Notes under the pieces: generated by a model
Told to the model about the DNA's origin: nothing
The model's input: the letters and a program-made list of their open reading frames with translations, nothing else
Database searches by the model: none
Assembly (NCBI GenBank): GCA_030425485.1
Contig: JAUIAM010000005.1
Span: 62,001-126,000, forward strand
DNA: 64,000 bases
Direction: 5' to 3'
DNA from: Verrucomicrobiia bacterium
GTDB lineage: Bacteria > Verrucomicrobiota > Verrucomicrobiia > Opitutales > Cerasicoccaceae
Part shown: piece after piece, positions 53,265 through 62,458 of the stretch
Numbering within the stretch: position 1 is the first letter of the stretch
Layout: every line of letters begins with the position of its first letter
Made by a program: the position numbers and the translations under genes

Positions 53265-53726
53265 TTGGCCGGAGGTGCCTGCCTCCGGTGCGAGGACTTC
53301 GATCCAGAACCAGTCGTCGACTTTAACTCCGCTCGGAGGGCCAGCATTGGCTTGGCCTCGGGGGAAGGTGGCCGCATTGCCGTAGTAGGCCTTGGTTTTG
53401 CCCGGCGCGATGGCGGTCAGGATCGTGCCTTCAAAATAGGAGTCCAGCGGCTCGGCCCGAGCCACGCTGGTATCCTCCACCCAAATCGCCTTCCAGTAGC
53501 CCGTCGGCCCGATGCCCTGTGCAGGCTCGACGGCGACGAAGGACTCGCCCTGCACCATGGTCAGGGTCGGAAACTGGCGCATCGGCAAGGGCCCCTCGTG
53601 CTCAGGCTGGGCGTCCAGAAAGGCCTCGTGGCTTTCGATGTGGTAGGTCGGCGTACTAGAGCAGCCGATCAGGCCAAAACAAATGGCCAATAGCAGGCAG
53701 GTATTTGAGAGGTGATTCATCATCAT
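53262..53726 (-). CDS. Predicted lipoprotein of unknown function
   Basis: The 154-residue protein begins with a short lipoprotein signal peptide (LLLAICFGLIGC; lipobox Cys at about 22). The mature part is small and beta-rich with QFPTLTMVQGESFVAVEPAQ and an Ala/Gly-rich end. I recognise no family. Three ATG codons in a row at the start make the exact N-terminus uncertain by two residues, with no effect on the lipobox. Its promoter shares the gap with that of amt. Confidence 0.65.
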   Translation of the reverse strand: MMMNHLSNTCLLLAICFGLIGCSSTPTYHIESHEAFLDAQPEHEGPLPMRQFPTLTMVQGESFVAVEPAQGIGPTGYWKAIWVEDTSVARAEPLDSYFEGTILTAIAPGKTKAYYGNAATFPRGQANAGPPSGVKVDDWFWIEVLAPEAGTSGQ

Positions 53727-53960
53727 GACGGGTTTGCCTGCCTATGTCATAACGGGAGTGCGCATCCACTGGCAAGCTCAGGCCTTGCGATGGGCACATA
53801 CGGGTTTACGCAAATTTATCATTCATCTCAAAAAGGCCGAATGGAATTACGCATCACACTGTTAAATAGCAACTTACCCCAAAACGACCCATATAGAAAG
53901 GCTGTGCAAAAACGCGCACGGGATAAGTTTTTCCACCCTCAGGGAGAGCGTGAAATCAGG

Positions 53961-53977
53961 TTGGCATGCTCATTGCT
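53961..53977 (+). promoter_or_regulatory. Sigma-54 promoter of the ammonium transporter gene
   Basis: TTGGCATG-CTCA-TTGCT has GG and GC exactly ten bases apart, as sigma-54 needs, and lies 79 bases before the amt ATG. It fits nitrogen control of amt-glnK. The rest of the 330-bp gap (53727-54056) has no gene I can support; a GTGCAAAAACGCGCAC half-dyad at about 53901 is too far from the NtrC consensus to call. Confidence 0.75.
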
Positions 53978-54056
53978 AAATGTACCTGCCTAAACTCTAA
54001 AAACCTGAAAACAGAAACACACGCTCTGATTTCAATTCTGAACCCTGAACAATATC

Positions 54057-55580
54057 ATGATTAAGAAACTCAGTCTCCTGAAGTTCCTCGTCCTTTCACT
54101 CGGCTTGATGCTAGCGTCCGCTGGCTTTAGCCCGGTAATGGCGCAGGACGCACCGACTGCTGACGATGCGGCTGCCGCAGAGGAAGCAGCTCCCGAACCG
54201 ATTCTCCCGGGCTATACCGATGCTATCATCGACAGTATCTCCGTAGACGAAGCGTTGTCTGACGAAGAGAAAGAAGAAGCAATCGTAGGCTACAAGGAGT
54301 TGATTGTCGAATTTAACGACCTGCACGAACCTTACGGTCCTACCTTCGACTTCTTCACCGTCAGTAACCTCTGGATCCTCATCGCGGCTGCTCTGGTCTT
54401 CCTGATGCACCTCGGCTTTGCCACGCTTGAGTCCGGCCTGACCCAGTCCAAGAACACGGTGAACATTCTCTTTAAGAATGTGTTCATCATCTGCATGGGT
54501 CTGCTGACTTATGCACTGTGGGGCTTCAACGCCATGTACCCGGGCGACTTCAACGGCTTCTTTGCCACCGGCTCGATGCTCTCCTCCGCTGACTACGGTG
54601 GCACTAACTTCACCTATGGTGGTGTTGGCCTGGCCATGACCGGCTGGACGGACTTCATCTTCCAGGCCATGTTTGCTGCTACTGCCGCGACCATCGTTTC
54701 CGGTGCTGTGGCAGAGCGTATCAAGCTCCCGAGCTTCATGATTATCGCCACGTTGCTGGTCTGCTTCGCCTACCCGATCAGCGGTTCCTGGAAGTGGGGC
54801 GGCGGCTGGCTCGACGGTATGGGCTTCTACGACTTTGCTGGTAGCTCACTCGTTCACGCCTTCGGTGGCTTTGCCGCTTTGGCCGCAGTACTCTTGCTCG
54901 GACCCCGCAAGGGCAAGTACGTTGGCGGCAAGATTAAGCCGATCCTCGGTCACTCCATGCCGCTTGCAACGATGGGTGTCTTCCTCCTGTTCCTCGGTTG
55001 GTTCGGGTTCAACGGTGGTTCCGTCCTGAGCGCTGCCCCGGAAGGCGTTTCCTTCGTCTTTGTAACGACTGCCCTCGCAGCCGCAGCCGGTGGCCTCGCC
55101 TCCATCGCGGTTTCCTGGGGTGTAATCAAGAAGCCTGACCTCTCCATGGCCCTCAACGGCATCCTGGCCGGTCTGGTTGGCATCACTGCCGGTGCTGACT
55201 CTGTCACACTGTGGAGCTCCGTTATCATCGGCGCAATCGCGGGTGCCATCGTAGTCTTCGCCATCCTGTTCTTCGACAAGATCAAGATCGACGACCCGGT
55301 AGGTGCTATCTCCGTCCACGGTATCTGTGGTATCTGGGGCACGATTGCAGTTGGCCTGCCGTTCTTCAACGGTGGGAACGAAGACCTGAGCTTCGTCACA
55401 CAGGTAATCGGTACCCTCTCGGTATCCGCCTTCGCATTCATCGTCTGCTTCATCATCACCGCCATCGTGAAGGCCGTCATGGGCATCCGCGTAAGCGAGG
55501 AAGAAGAAGTCGAAGGTCTCGACATCGGCGAGCACGGTCAGGAAGCCTACCCGGACTTTGCACCGTCCATTAAGGGCTAA
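54057..55580 (+). CDS. amt: Ammonium transporter with signal peptide and acidic N-terminal extension
   Basis: The 507-residue Amt protein has the family core of 11 spans with the twin pore histidines in SSLVHAFGG and ISVHGICG and the gate region around FQAMFAATAATIVSGAVAER. In front is a signal peptide (LKFLVLSLGLMLASAGFSPV, cleavage near MAQ) and an acidic segment of about 70 residues, longer than in AmtB. The likely regulator is the PII protein encoded 65 bases downstream. A sigma-54 promoter precedes it. Confidence 0.95.
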   Translation: MIKKLSLLKFLVLSLGLMLASAGFSPVMAQDAPTADDAAAAEEAAPEPILPGYTDAIIDSISVDEALSDEEKEEAIVGYKELIVEFNDLHEPYGPTFDFFTVSNLWILIAAALVFLMHLGFATLESGLTQSKNTVNILFKNVFIICMGLLTYALWGFNAMYPGDFNGFFATGSMLSSADYGGTNFTYGGVGLAMTGWTDFIFQAMFAATAATIVSGAVAERIKLPSFMIIATLLVCFAYPISGSWKWGGGWLDGMGFYDFAGSSLVHAFGGFAALAAVLLLGPRKGKYVGGKIKPILGHSMPLATMGVFLLFLGWFGFNGGSVLSAAPEGVSFVFVTTALAAAAGGLASIAVSWGVIKKPDLSMALNGILAGLVGITAGADSVTLWSSVIIGAIAGAIVVFAILFFDKIKIDDPVGAISVHGICGIWGTIAVGLPFFNGGNEDLSFVTQVIGTLSVSAFAFIVCFIITAIVKAVMGIRVSEEEEVEGLDIGEHGQEAYPDFAPSIKG

Positions 55581-55639
55581 TCGTCAGGAATTAACCTTGA
55601 TTCCCAGTCACCAAACCTGAAAAATCACCTAAAAGGTAA

Positions 55640-55984
<345 letters not shown>

Positions 55985-56015
55985 GGCACCAAGCGACCAC
56001 AACAGTCATTTCCGC

Positions 56016-56048
56016 AAGCCGGAGTCCACTACGGACTCCGGCTTTTTG
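56016..56048 (+). terminator. Intrinsic terminator after glnK
   Basis: An 11-bp perfect stem AGCCGGAGTCC/GGACTCCGGCT (56017-56027, 56033-56043) with a five-base loop is followed by TTTTTG. It ends the amt-glnK unit. The further 56049-56481 stretch has no gene; it holds three groups of repeats listed separately. Confidence 0.92.
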
Positions 56049-56068
56049 TTTGGGGCCAAACAGGCCAT

Positions 56069-56094
56069 TGAGGGGCTAAAGCCCCTACGCTCCC
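56069..56094. repeat. REP-like palindromic unit, inverted copy
   Basis: TTGAGGGGCTAAAGCCCC followed by TACGCTCCC is the reverse complement of the first half of the 48190 unit (GGGAGCGTAGGGGC). The loop here is TTTA rather than AGA on the matching strand. Confidence 0.65.
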
Positions 56095-56222
56095 GATGGT
56101 CGCTACCCCTAGAAGGCAGGAGTAGTCCAGTATCATTTACCTAGGCTATTCACACCTGTACGGGTACAGACAGTCCCTTAGGCAGTTTAAATAAAAATGT
56201 AGCCGGAGATGTCTCTATATTT

Positions 56223-56293
56223 TAACCACGGATCACACAGATGTTCACGGATAACCCCGGAATCATCTGTGTGAATCTGCGAAATCTGCGGAC
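56223..56293. repeat. Inverted repeat TCACACAGATG/CATCTGTGTGA with TCTGCGGA words
   Basis: Arms at 56233-56243 and 56264-56274 pair perfectly over 11 bases, and the right side runs into GAATCTGCGAAATCTGCGGA. The same words occur at 44208-44237. No coding potential is seen. Confidence 0.6.
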
Positions 56294-56337
56294 ACAATAT
56301 TTCTTAAAATGCTCTAGTATTTGAGATATCACCGACC

Positions 56338-56500
56338 ATGCCTCCGCATAAAGCGGGGGCATAAGTGATCCACAGGATAACGGGTGAAGGGCATGCCCTT
56401 CATCACGGGTGCAGGACTATGTCCTGCTGGGCGTTTGGGGTAGGCGCAACGCGCCGTAGGGGGCAGAGCCCCTCAATCAGATCAAACGCTGCGCGTTTGG
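56338..56500. repeat. Array of six consecutive short hairpins, ending in REP copy 2
   Basis: Hairpins in order: ATGCCTCCGC-loop-GCGGGGGCAT (56338-56362); GAAGGGC-AT-GCCCTTC (56386-56401); GCAGGAC-TAT-GTCCTGC (56411-56427); GGCGC-AAC-GCGCC (56443-56455); GGGGC-AGA-GCCCC (56460-56472); CAAACGC-TGC-GCGTTTG (56483-56499). Most have three-base loops. The last two repeat the 48190 unit. The SDR gene stop lies between the final two hairpins, so its last codons come from repeat sequence. Confidence 0.75.
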
Positions 56501-57186
56501 ATGCGGAGGGATTGGCCGCTTTGCTCGACGGTGAGGCCGAGGATGTAGTCCGCCGCGTAGCTGGCCCAGGTCTGGGGGTCGTCGTGCTGGCTGGAGCGCT
56601 CCTCGCCCCAGTGGCGCTGTAGCAGCTCCGTGTCGATCGCGCCCGGAGCCAGCGGGATGCAGGCCAGCCCGGGCGGGAGGTCTTTGGCCACGGCCTTGCT
56701 CAGCCCCTCGATAGCGTGTTTAGAGGCCACATAGCCGGAAAAGTTCTCCACTGCACGCTGCCCTACGCCCGAGCTCATATTGACGATGATGCCGCTGCCG
56801 CGCTCGATCATGGCAGGCAGAAAAGCACGCATGACGTGGGCCACGCCCTTGATGTTGGTGTCGATAACGGCGTCAAACTCCTCCATGGGCACCTCCCAGA
56901 AGGGCAGGCTGGCATGCCCCACTCCGGCATTGTTGATAACCAGATCGGGCGCACCGAAGCGGTCGAGCACATCGAGCGCCCACTCCTGCACAGCGGTGGC
57001 GTCGCTCACGTCAGCGACGGAAAAGTAGGGCTCGGGGTCCAGCGCACGTCGCACGGCTTCCACGGCCTCGAAGCGGCGCCCGCAGCCAATGACGGTGTGG
57101 CCCATGCCGACCAGCTTCTCCGTCAAAGCCCGGCCCAGACCGCGCGTTATCCCGGTGATGACAATTTTACGCACCTCATCAGTCAT
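56482..57186 (-). CDS. Short-chain dehydrogenase/reductase
   Basis: The 234-residue SDR has the classical cofactor motif TGITRGLG, NNAGVG in the fourth strand, catalytic Ser in VNMSSGVG and the YVASK active-site Tyr-Lys. The substrate is not known; the classical SDR group is very broad. The C-terminal six or so residues (QTRSV) are encoded by the REP-like hairpin, and the stop codon lies inside it. That suggests a repeat insertion that slightly changed the end of the protein. Confidence 0.88.
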   Translation of the reverse strand: MTDEVRKIVITGITRGLGRALTEKLVGMGHTVIGCGRRFEAVEAVRRALDPEPYFSVADVSDATAVQEWALDVLDRFGAPDLVINNAGVGHASLPFWEVPMEEFDAVIDTNIKGVAHVMRAFLPAMIERGSGIIVNMSSGVGQRAVENFSGYVASKHAIEGLSKAVAKDLPPGLACIPLAPGAIDTELLQRHWGEERSSQHDDPQTWASYAADYILGLTVEQSGQSLRIQTRSV

Positions 57187-57309
57187 AGAAGGAGTATGCC
57201 TCGGGTGCGTTGGAATTGCCAGTCGGAGCGCTGATTTTCTGACGATTCGGTCACGGCGCGCTTTTTGCTTTCGTCACCCGGGACTTCTCTATTCGCTACG
57301 CAAGAGGCT

Positions 57310-58089
57310 ATGGACATCACATTTCTAGGAACGGGCACATCGCAGGGCGTCCCCATGATCGCCCACGACAACGCAGGTTGCGACCTGAGCAATCCGAAGA
57401 ACTGGCGGACTCGCTGCTCCATGCACATCGTGATGGACGGCTGGCACATCCAGGTGGACGCCGGCCCGGAGTTTCGCCTGCAATGCCTGCGCAATAATAT
57501 CACCAAGATCGATACCTTTCTGCTCACACACGGGCACGCCGATCACGTCATGGGCATGGATGACCTGCGCCGCTTCTGCGACTTGAAGGACTTTGGTGCG
57601 ATTGACGTGTACGGCTCAGAGGAGGGCCTGCTCCGCGTGCGTTCGGTCTTTCCCTATGCCATTTCCGACCGTCCCAAGATCAAGGGCTACCCCGCCTTTA
57701 TCCTCCATGACATGCCGCCCGCCCTGGAGCTGCCCGGTGGCACAGTCTACGCGACCATGCTCCCACACGGACGCTTTGAAACCATCGGCATGGTCTTTGT
57801 GGAAAAATCCAGCGGCAAAAAGTGCGTCTATTATAACGACTGCAAATCGCTCACCGAAGAGGCCTACCGACTGGCCCAGGGGGCAGACGTCGTCATCCTC
57901 GACGGCCTGCGCCCCCATGCCCACCCCAGCCACATGACGGTAGATGAGGCCGTAGCTGCCGCCCAGCGCATCGGCGCACCGCAGTCCTGGCTGACGCACA
58001 TGACCTTCCTCGTCGACCACGACACCTGGACGGTCAAGCTGCCCGAAGGGGTTCATCTTGCCTACGACGGACTGCAGCTTAGCCTGTAG
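57310..58089 (+). CDS. Metallo-beta-lactamase-fold hydrolase, PhnP-like
   Basis: The 259-residue protein starts MDITFLGTGTSQGVPMIA, typical for the PhnP/RNase Z-like subgroup, with the zinc motif in LLTHGHADHVMGMDDLR and later motifs MLPHGRFE, YNDCKSL and LTHMTF. PhnP is a cyclic phosphodiesterase, but related members have other or unknown roles. The chosen ATG begins the conserved beta-strand. No phosphonate gene is nearby. It leads a small plus-strand pair with the following membrane protein gene. Confidence 0.85.
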   Translation: MDITFLGTGTSQGVPMIAHDNAGCDLSNPKNWRTRCSMHIVMDGWHIQVDAGPEFRLQCLRNNITKIDTFLLTHGHADHVMGMDDLRRFCDLKDFGAIDVYGSEEGLLRVRSVFPYAISDRPKIKGYPAFILHDMPPALELPGGTVYATMLPHGRFETIGMVFVEKSSGKKCVYYNDCKSLTEEAYRLAQGADVVILDGLRPHAHPSHMTVDEAVAAAQRIGAPQSWLTHMTFLVDHDTWTVKLPEGVHLAYDGLQLSL

Positions 58090-58122
58090 ATACGATAAGA
58101 CCAACCCCGACCTCTCGACCTC

Positions 58123-59163
58123 ATGTCCAAGCCCTCGCTTCCTTCTGGAAAAATCACTTTTGCCAAGCCCGTTAAAACGCGTGTCGCCGTGTGCCGCCTT
58201 CTGGGTTACGTGCTGCTGATTCTGGGCGCAGCCACCTTCTTTGGGCTGACCAGTGAGCTGCTCGACGGGAAACAAATGAAGCTAAACGCCATTGTCTTTA
58301 GCCTCCTCTTTACCGTAGCCATGCTCTACCTGGGCTACTGCCTCGTCACTGCCATGCCTGGCTGGAAGGTCATCCTCACACCAGAGGGCAGCGACAACGG
58401 CACCGAGCATTTCCTGCCGAGCGATCAGTACGTCGCCCTGCGCAAGACCCGCGGCGGGCTGGCCGAGACGGACGAAAGCCTGATCCAACGTCAAAAGCAA
58501 GCCATCGGCATGCACCGCATCGCCGCAGGGAGCATCATGGTGGCGTTTTTCGTCATTATGGTCTCCGGCGGGTTCAACGTGGACAAGACCACCGTCGTCA
58601 TAACCATCGAGGATTACCAGGAGGCCTACCGCTACACGGGGCTGGAAGAGGATGACTACGCCTTGCAGCGTGTGAGCGGATCGGCCAGGCTGGTCATGAC
58701 CGAGGGCGATAAACAGCTACTGAGCCGGGAAATCAACGCAGCTGATCTGGAACATCCCGCAATCAGGCTCCAGACAGCCCAGCAAGGGACGCAGGCGACG
58801 CTGACTTTTACCGAAAACCCCGCTGAGGGCGACGATGTCACCTACGACTGGTTTATCGCCACTGACAAGGACAGCTACGACCGTATGATAACCGGTAAGG
58901 CCGTCCAGCAACCAACTGAGGAATCCTTTAAAAAGGCCCTACGCAAGCAGCACGAAGACAGCGTCATCACGATGGCTTACGTCCTCGGCGTCCAGCCCTC
59001 GCAGGTAGAGCTCATGGACTATAGTTTTCCCCTGCCACATATCACGGGCAACTTTGTAGAAAAGCCAGACGGCAGCTTTGATCTGAGCCTGATTATCAGC
59101 TACAGCGGGGAAAGTCGCTGGCGATTCGAAGTCCTCTCCGAGGCGCTGCAAAAAAAGCAGTAG
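58123..59163 (+). CDS. Membrane protein of unknown function
   Basis: I do not recognise the family. The 346-residue product has three likely spans (LLGYVLLILGAATFFGLTSEL, then AIVFSLLFTVAMLYLGYCLV, and IAAGSIMVAFFVIMVSGGF) within the first 155 residues and then a soluble, probably extracytoplasmic domain of about 190 residues with a beta-rich pattern. It follows the MBL gene after 33 bases and converges on accA with eight bases between stops. No lipobox or repeats are seen. Confidence 0.7.
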   Translation: MSKPSLPSGKITFAKPVKTRVAVCRLLGYVLLILGAATFFGLTSELLDGKQMKLNAIVFSLLFTVAMLYLGYCLVTAMPGWKVILTPEGSDNGTEHFLPSDQYVALRKTRGGLAETDESLIQRQKQAIGMHRIAAGSIMVAFFVIMVSGGFNVDKTTVVITIEDYQEAYRYTGLEEDDYALQRVSGSARLVMTEGDKQLLSREINAADLEHPAIRLQTAQQGTQATLTFTENPAEGDDVTYDWFIATDKDSYDRMITGKAVQQPTEESFKKALRKQHEDSVITMAYVLGVQPSQVELMDYSFPLPHITGNFVEKPDGSFDLSLIISYSGESRWRFEVLSEALQKKQ

Positions 59164-59171
59164 GGCCTGAA

Positions 59172-60143
59172 CTAGCTCTGGACTACTTCGAAGACCCCCA
59201 TCTTGCGGAACTTCTCGTAACGGCCATCGAGCATCTTCTTTTCCGTAAGCTTGCTCACCGCGCTGAGTTGCTTGCTCAGGACTTCACGGAAACTATCTGC
59301 CGTCACCTCCGGGTCGGTATGGGCACCACCGAGGGGCTCCTCGATGACCTCGTCCACGATCCCCAGCTCGATGAGCTTGTCCGCCGTGATCTTGAGCGAC
59401 TCGGCTGCGCGGGGTGCGTGCGAGCGGTCCTTCCACAGAATCGCAGCGCAGCCCTCGGGCGAAATGACCGAGTAGTAGGCATTTTGTAAAATCAGGACGC
59501 GGTCTGCCACGGCAATGCCCAGCGCTCCGCCGGAGCCCCCTTCGCCGATGACGGTGGCAATGATCGGTACGCGCAGGTTGCTCATCTCGCGGATGTTGAC
59601 CGCGATGGCCTCCGCCACATGACGCTCCTCTGCCCCCACGCCGGGATAAGCCCCGGGAGTGTCAATCAGGCAAATAACGGGCAGTTTGAACTTTTCGGCC
59701 ATTTTCATCAGGCGCAGGGCCTTGCGGTAGCCCTCCGGGTTGGGGCAGCCGAAGTTGCGAGCCAGATTTTCCTTGGTCGAACGTCCCTTCTGCTGGCCGA
59801 TGACCATGACGGGCTTCCCCTCAAAGAGAGCAGTGCCGCCGACGATGGCCTGGTCGTCACGGAACTGGCGGTCACCGTGCAGTTGCTGAAAATCCTCAAA
59901 CAGCGCCGCGATGTAATCCAGCGCGTAGGGACGCTGTGGATGGCGGGCGAGCTGCACCTTCTGCCAGGGCGTCAGCTCGGCGTGAATGCGCTTCTTCGTC
60001 TCGATGATTTTCTCCTCGATGGCTTGAATCTCCTTGGAGACGTCGAGGTTATTTTCCTCTGAACTACGCTGCAGCTCGGCGAGCTGGTCGCGCAGGACCT
60101 TGATCGGCTTTTCGAATTCGAGGGTAAAAGTGGCTTTTTCCAT
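59172..60143 (-). CDS. accA: Acetyl-CoA carboxylase carboxyltransferase subunit alpha
   Basis: The 323-residue protein matches the normal AccA length (about 319). The N-terminal helix pair (FEKPIKVLRDQLAEL onward) is followed by the crotonase-type core with AIVGGTALFEGKPVMVIGQQKG, IDTPGAYPGVGAEERHVAEA and GEGGSGGALGIAVADRVLIL. With AccD it transfers the carboxyl from biotin to acetyl-CoA in fatty-acid synthesis, so it also provides malonyl units for the polyene ketosynthases. accD is not in the window. Confidence 0.96.
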   Translation of the reverse strand: MEKATFTLEFEKPIKVLRDQLAELQRSSEENNLDVSKEIQAIEEKIIETKKRIHAELTPWQKVQLARHPQRPYALDYIAALFEDFQQLHGDRQFRDDQAIVGGTALFEGKPVMVIGQQKGRSTKENLARNFGCPNPEGYRKALRLMKMAEKFKLPVICLIDTPGAYPGVGAEERHVAEAIAVNIREMSNLRVPIIATVIGEGGSGGALGIAVADRVLILQNAYYSVISPEGCAAILWKDRSHAPRAAESLKITADKLIELGIVDEVIEEPLGGAHTDPEVTADSFREVLSKQLSAVSKLTEKKMLDGRYEKFRKMGVFEVVQS

Positions 60144-60172
60144 AATGTAACAGGTGCCGTAGACTGTGCGGT

Positions 60173-60532
60173 TTAATCAGAGTCTTTCAACTCTTCTTTC
60201 CAGCCAAGGGTACGCGCCTTGGCTCCAAAATGTTCTGCCATCTGCTTGTCCCCCTTGCGCATCCAGATGCGGGACAGGCTGGTGTTGATGTGGGCATCGG
60301 CCGGGCGCAGCTCAAAGGCTTTGCTGGCGGCCTCCAGGGCATCGTCGTATTTTTCCAGCGCGTAGTAGACTTCGGTCATGGCGTGCCAGGCTTCGAAGCA
60401 ATCGGGCGCCTGCTCGGTGGCAAGCCGGAGCTTGCGCAGGGCATCGTCGTTATCCCCCATCGTGAAGTCGAAAGTGGCATCCTCGACCAGGGTGATGGGA
60501 TCGCGGGCGGGCTCGTTCTGATATTGCGGCAT
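60173..60532 (-). CDS. Small tetratricopeptide repeat protein
   Basis: The 119-residue soluble protein consists of about two and a half TPR units (ALRKLRLATEQAPDCFEAWH, then VYYALEKYDDALEAASKAFELRP and a third helix pair). The start at MPQYQNEP is used in place of an ATG eight codons earlier because the extra part overlaps the divergent aat promoter. It lies 29 bases before accA on the same strand and may be co-transcribed. A partner is not known. Confidence 0.78.
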   Translation of the reverse strand: MPQYQNEPARDPITLVEDATFDFTMGDNDDALRKLRLATEQAPDCFEAWHAMTEVYYALEKYDDALEAASKAFELRPADAHINTSLSRIWMRKGDKQMAEHFGAKARTLGWKEELKDSD

Positions 60533-60564
60533 GAGAGAATCTGTCAAATGATGCATCTTGAAGC

Positions 60565-61242
60565 ATGAATTCGCGTTTTACAAACGCTTTTCCCGATCCA
60601 TATGAAGCCCCCGCCGACGCCCCCCTGGCCTTCGGCGGTGACCTCAGCGTGCCCCGGCTGCTGGAAGCCTACCGCAGCGGTATTTTCCCCTGGTTCAGCG
60701 AGGGAGAGCCCATCCTGTGGTGGTCACCCGACCCGCGCTTTGTCCTGCGCCCGCAGGAGTTAAAGGTCTCCCACAGTCTCAAGCGCAGCCTGAAACAGCC
60801 GCACTGGAAAATCACCTACGACACGGCCTTTGAGCAGGTCATCCGGGCCTGTGCCGCGGCCAAACGCCCCGGGCAGCACGGCACATGGATCGTGGACGAC
60901 ATGATCGAGGCCTACACTAAGCTCCACCGCGAGGGCTTTTCCCACAGCGTGGAATGCTGGCGCGACGGCGAACTCGTGGGCGGTCTCTACGGGGTTTCCC
61001 TCGGAGCCGCTTTCTTTGGCGAAAGCATGTTCCACCGCTGCGATGACGCTTCCAAGGTGGCCTTTGTCCACCTCGTCCAGCGCCTCATCCGCTGGAAGTT
61101 CCAGTTTATCGACTGCCAGCAGCCCACCCGCTACCTGGAAAGTTTTGGTGCCACCTGCTGGCCGCGCACGACCTTTCTGCACGCGCTGGAGGATGCCCTG
61201 GACGAGCCCACCCGGCGCGGCAAGTGGACCCAGGCCCTGTAA
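60565..61242 (+). CDS. aat: Leucyl/phenylalanyl-tRNA--protein transferase
   Basis: The 225-residue enzyme has the family motifs FPDPYEAPADAPLAFGGDLS, YRSGIFPWFSEGEPILWWSPDPR and GGLYGVSLGAAFFGESMFHR, and the conserved IDCQQPTRYLESFGA near the end. It adds Leu or Phe to N-terminal Arg/Lys of proteins as the N-degron signal for ClpAP. The 33-base gap to the divergent TPR gene implies a compact shared promoter region. Confidence 0.94.
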   Translation: MNSRFTNAFPDPYEAPADAPLAFGGDLSVPRLLEAYRSGIFPWFSEGEPILWWSPDPRFVLRPQELKVSHSLKRSLKQPHWKITYDTAFEQVIRACAAAKRPGQHGTWIVDDMIEAYTKLHREGFSHSVECWRDGELVGGLYGVSLGAAFFGESMFHRCDDASKVAFVHLVQRLIRWKFQFIDCQQPTRYLESFGATCWPRTTFLHALEDALDEPTRRGKWTQAL

Positions 61243-61363
61243 ACACACCTCAAGCTCACAGCCTGGGCTTTTCTGCGGCCACTTCCGGGCTCAATCAATC
61301 TTGGGGCATCGACTTGTGCATACCAATGTATTTTTAGCTTTTTGCATTTAAAAAGTCTGTTTG

Positions 61364-62458
61364 ATGGCCCAATCTAAGGCTATGCATAAGAATGCACCAG
61401 GCGCTAAGGTCAATATGACCTACGTGGCCAAAGTGGCTAACGTCCATCAGGGTACCGTTTCACGAGCCCTGAGAAATGACCCCCGTATCGCCAAGAAAAC
61501 CCGCGAACACATCAAAAAAATCGCGGAAGAGCTGGGATATCGCCCCAATCCCCTTGTTTCCGCGCTGATTGCGGAGAAGAAAAAAGGCCGCCCCAGCGGT
61601 TACGGCTCGACCCTCGCCTTTTTAACCTCGGGAGAAACGCGCGAGTTCTGGCGTGAGTCCTCGCCCAAGTACGCAGCCATGCGGGAGCACCTCCGCGAGC
61701 ACGCCTACAAGCGCGGCTACAACCTCGAAGATTTCTGGATAAACGAATCGGACATGTCACCGCAGCGCATGCGCCAGATTCTGCAATACCGGAGCATCCT
61801 CGGCATCATTGTTTGTCCGCTGCCGGGAGACCACTCCACCATCAATTTCGACTTCTCGGATTTCGCCTCTGTCGCCATCGGCTACACCCTGCGCGACCCA
61901 GTCCTCGACCACGTCTCGGTCGACTACTACATCGTCATGAAGCGCATCCTCAAGCGCATGCACAGACGCTACGGATTCAAGCGCATTGGCTTCACCACTT
62001 CGCGCCAGATCAGCATTCGTGTTCACGATCTGTCCCTGAGCGCTTATCTCAGCGAACACTTTGAGAATAAAAGCGTCATTCGCGCGCCACTGGTCTATGA
62101 TGAGCGCCTGCAAAAGGAAGATTTCATCCCCTGGTTTGAGGCCGAGCAACCCGAGGTCATCATCTGCCCGACGCATGCCGTCTGCATCCAAATCACGCGC
62201 ATGTTGAAATTACTCGGGAAAAGCGTGCCGGACGATGTCTCCATCGTCTCGGCCGATTGCCACACGGACAACGAAACCAGCGGCATCCTGCAAGACCTCG
62301 ACGCCGAGGCATCCGCCGTCATCGAGCTTTTGACCAACCGCGTCGAACACGGCATTTTTGGCATCCCCACGCAACCGCAGACTATCCTCGTCAGCGGCAC
62401 CTGGCGCGACGGCAACACCGTAAAGCCCAAACGCGAAGCCGTGCAGGCCAGCAACTAA
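61364..62458 (+). CDS. LacI-family transcriptional regulator
   Basis: The 364-residue regulator has an N-terminal helix-turn-helix (YVAKVANVHQGTVSRALRND), the hinge helix (YRPNPLVSALIAEKKKG) and a periplasmic-binding-protein-like effector domain. Compared with LacI, the hinge reads PNPLVSAL, as in many Verrucomicrobia LacI-type regulators. The likely effector is a sugar. It precedes a TIM-barrel enzyme gene after 144 bases, so it is the probable regulator of that gene. An ATG at 61382 is an alternative start. Confidence 0.88.
   Translation: MAQSKAMHKNAPGAKVNMTYVAKVANVHQGTVSRALRNDPRIAKKTREHIKKIAEELGYRPNPLVSALIAEKKKGRPSGYGSTLAFLTSGETREFWRESSPKYAAMREHLREHAYKRGYNLEDFWINESDMSPQRMRQILQYRSILGIIVCPLPGDHSTINFDFSDFASVAIGYTLRDPVLDHVSVDYYIVMKRILKRMHRRYGFKRIGFTTSRQISIRVHDLSLSAYLSEHFENKSVIRAPLVYDERLQKEDFIPWFEAEQPEVIICPTHAVCIQITRMLKLLGKSVPDDVSIVSADCHTDNETSGILQDLDAEASAVIELLTNRVEHGIFGIPTQPQTILVSGTWRDGNTVKPKREAVQASN

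Noticed and set aside
53895-53915. GTGCAAAAACGCGCAC as an NtrC site before amt
   Set aside because: The half-sites are in reversed order and spacing relative to the NtrC consensus TGCAC..GTGCA, so I did not call it.
53712-53993. Possible 93-residue gene in front of amt
   Set aside because: No RBS, no recognisable pattern, and it overlaps both the lipoprotein start and the sigma-54 promoter.
56338-56500. CRISPR array
   Set aside because: The hairpins differ in sequence and spacing, and there are no constant repeats or cas genes.
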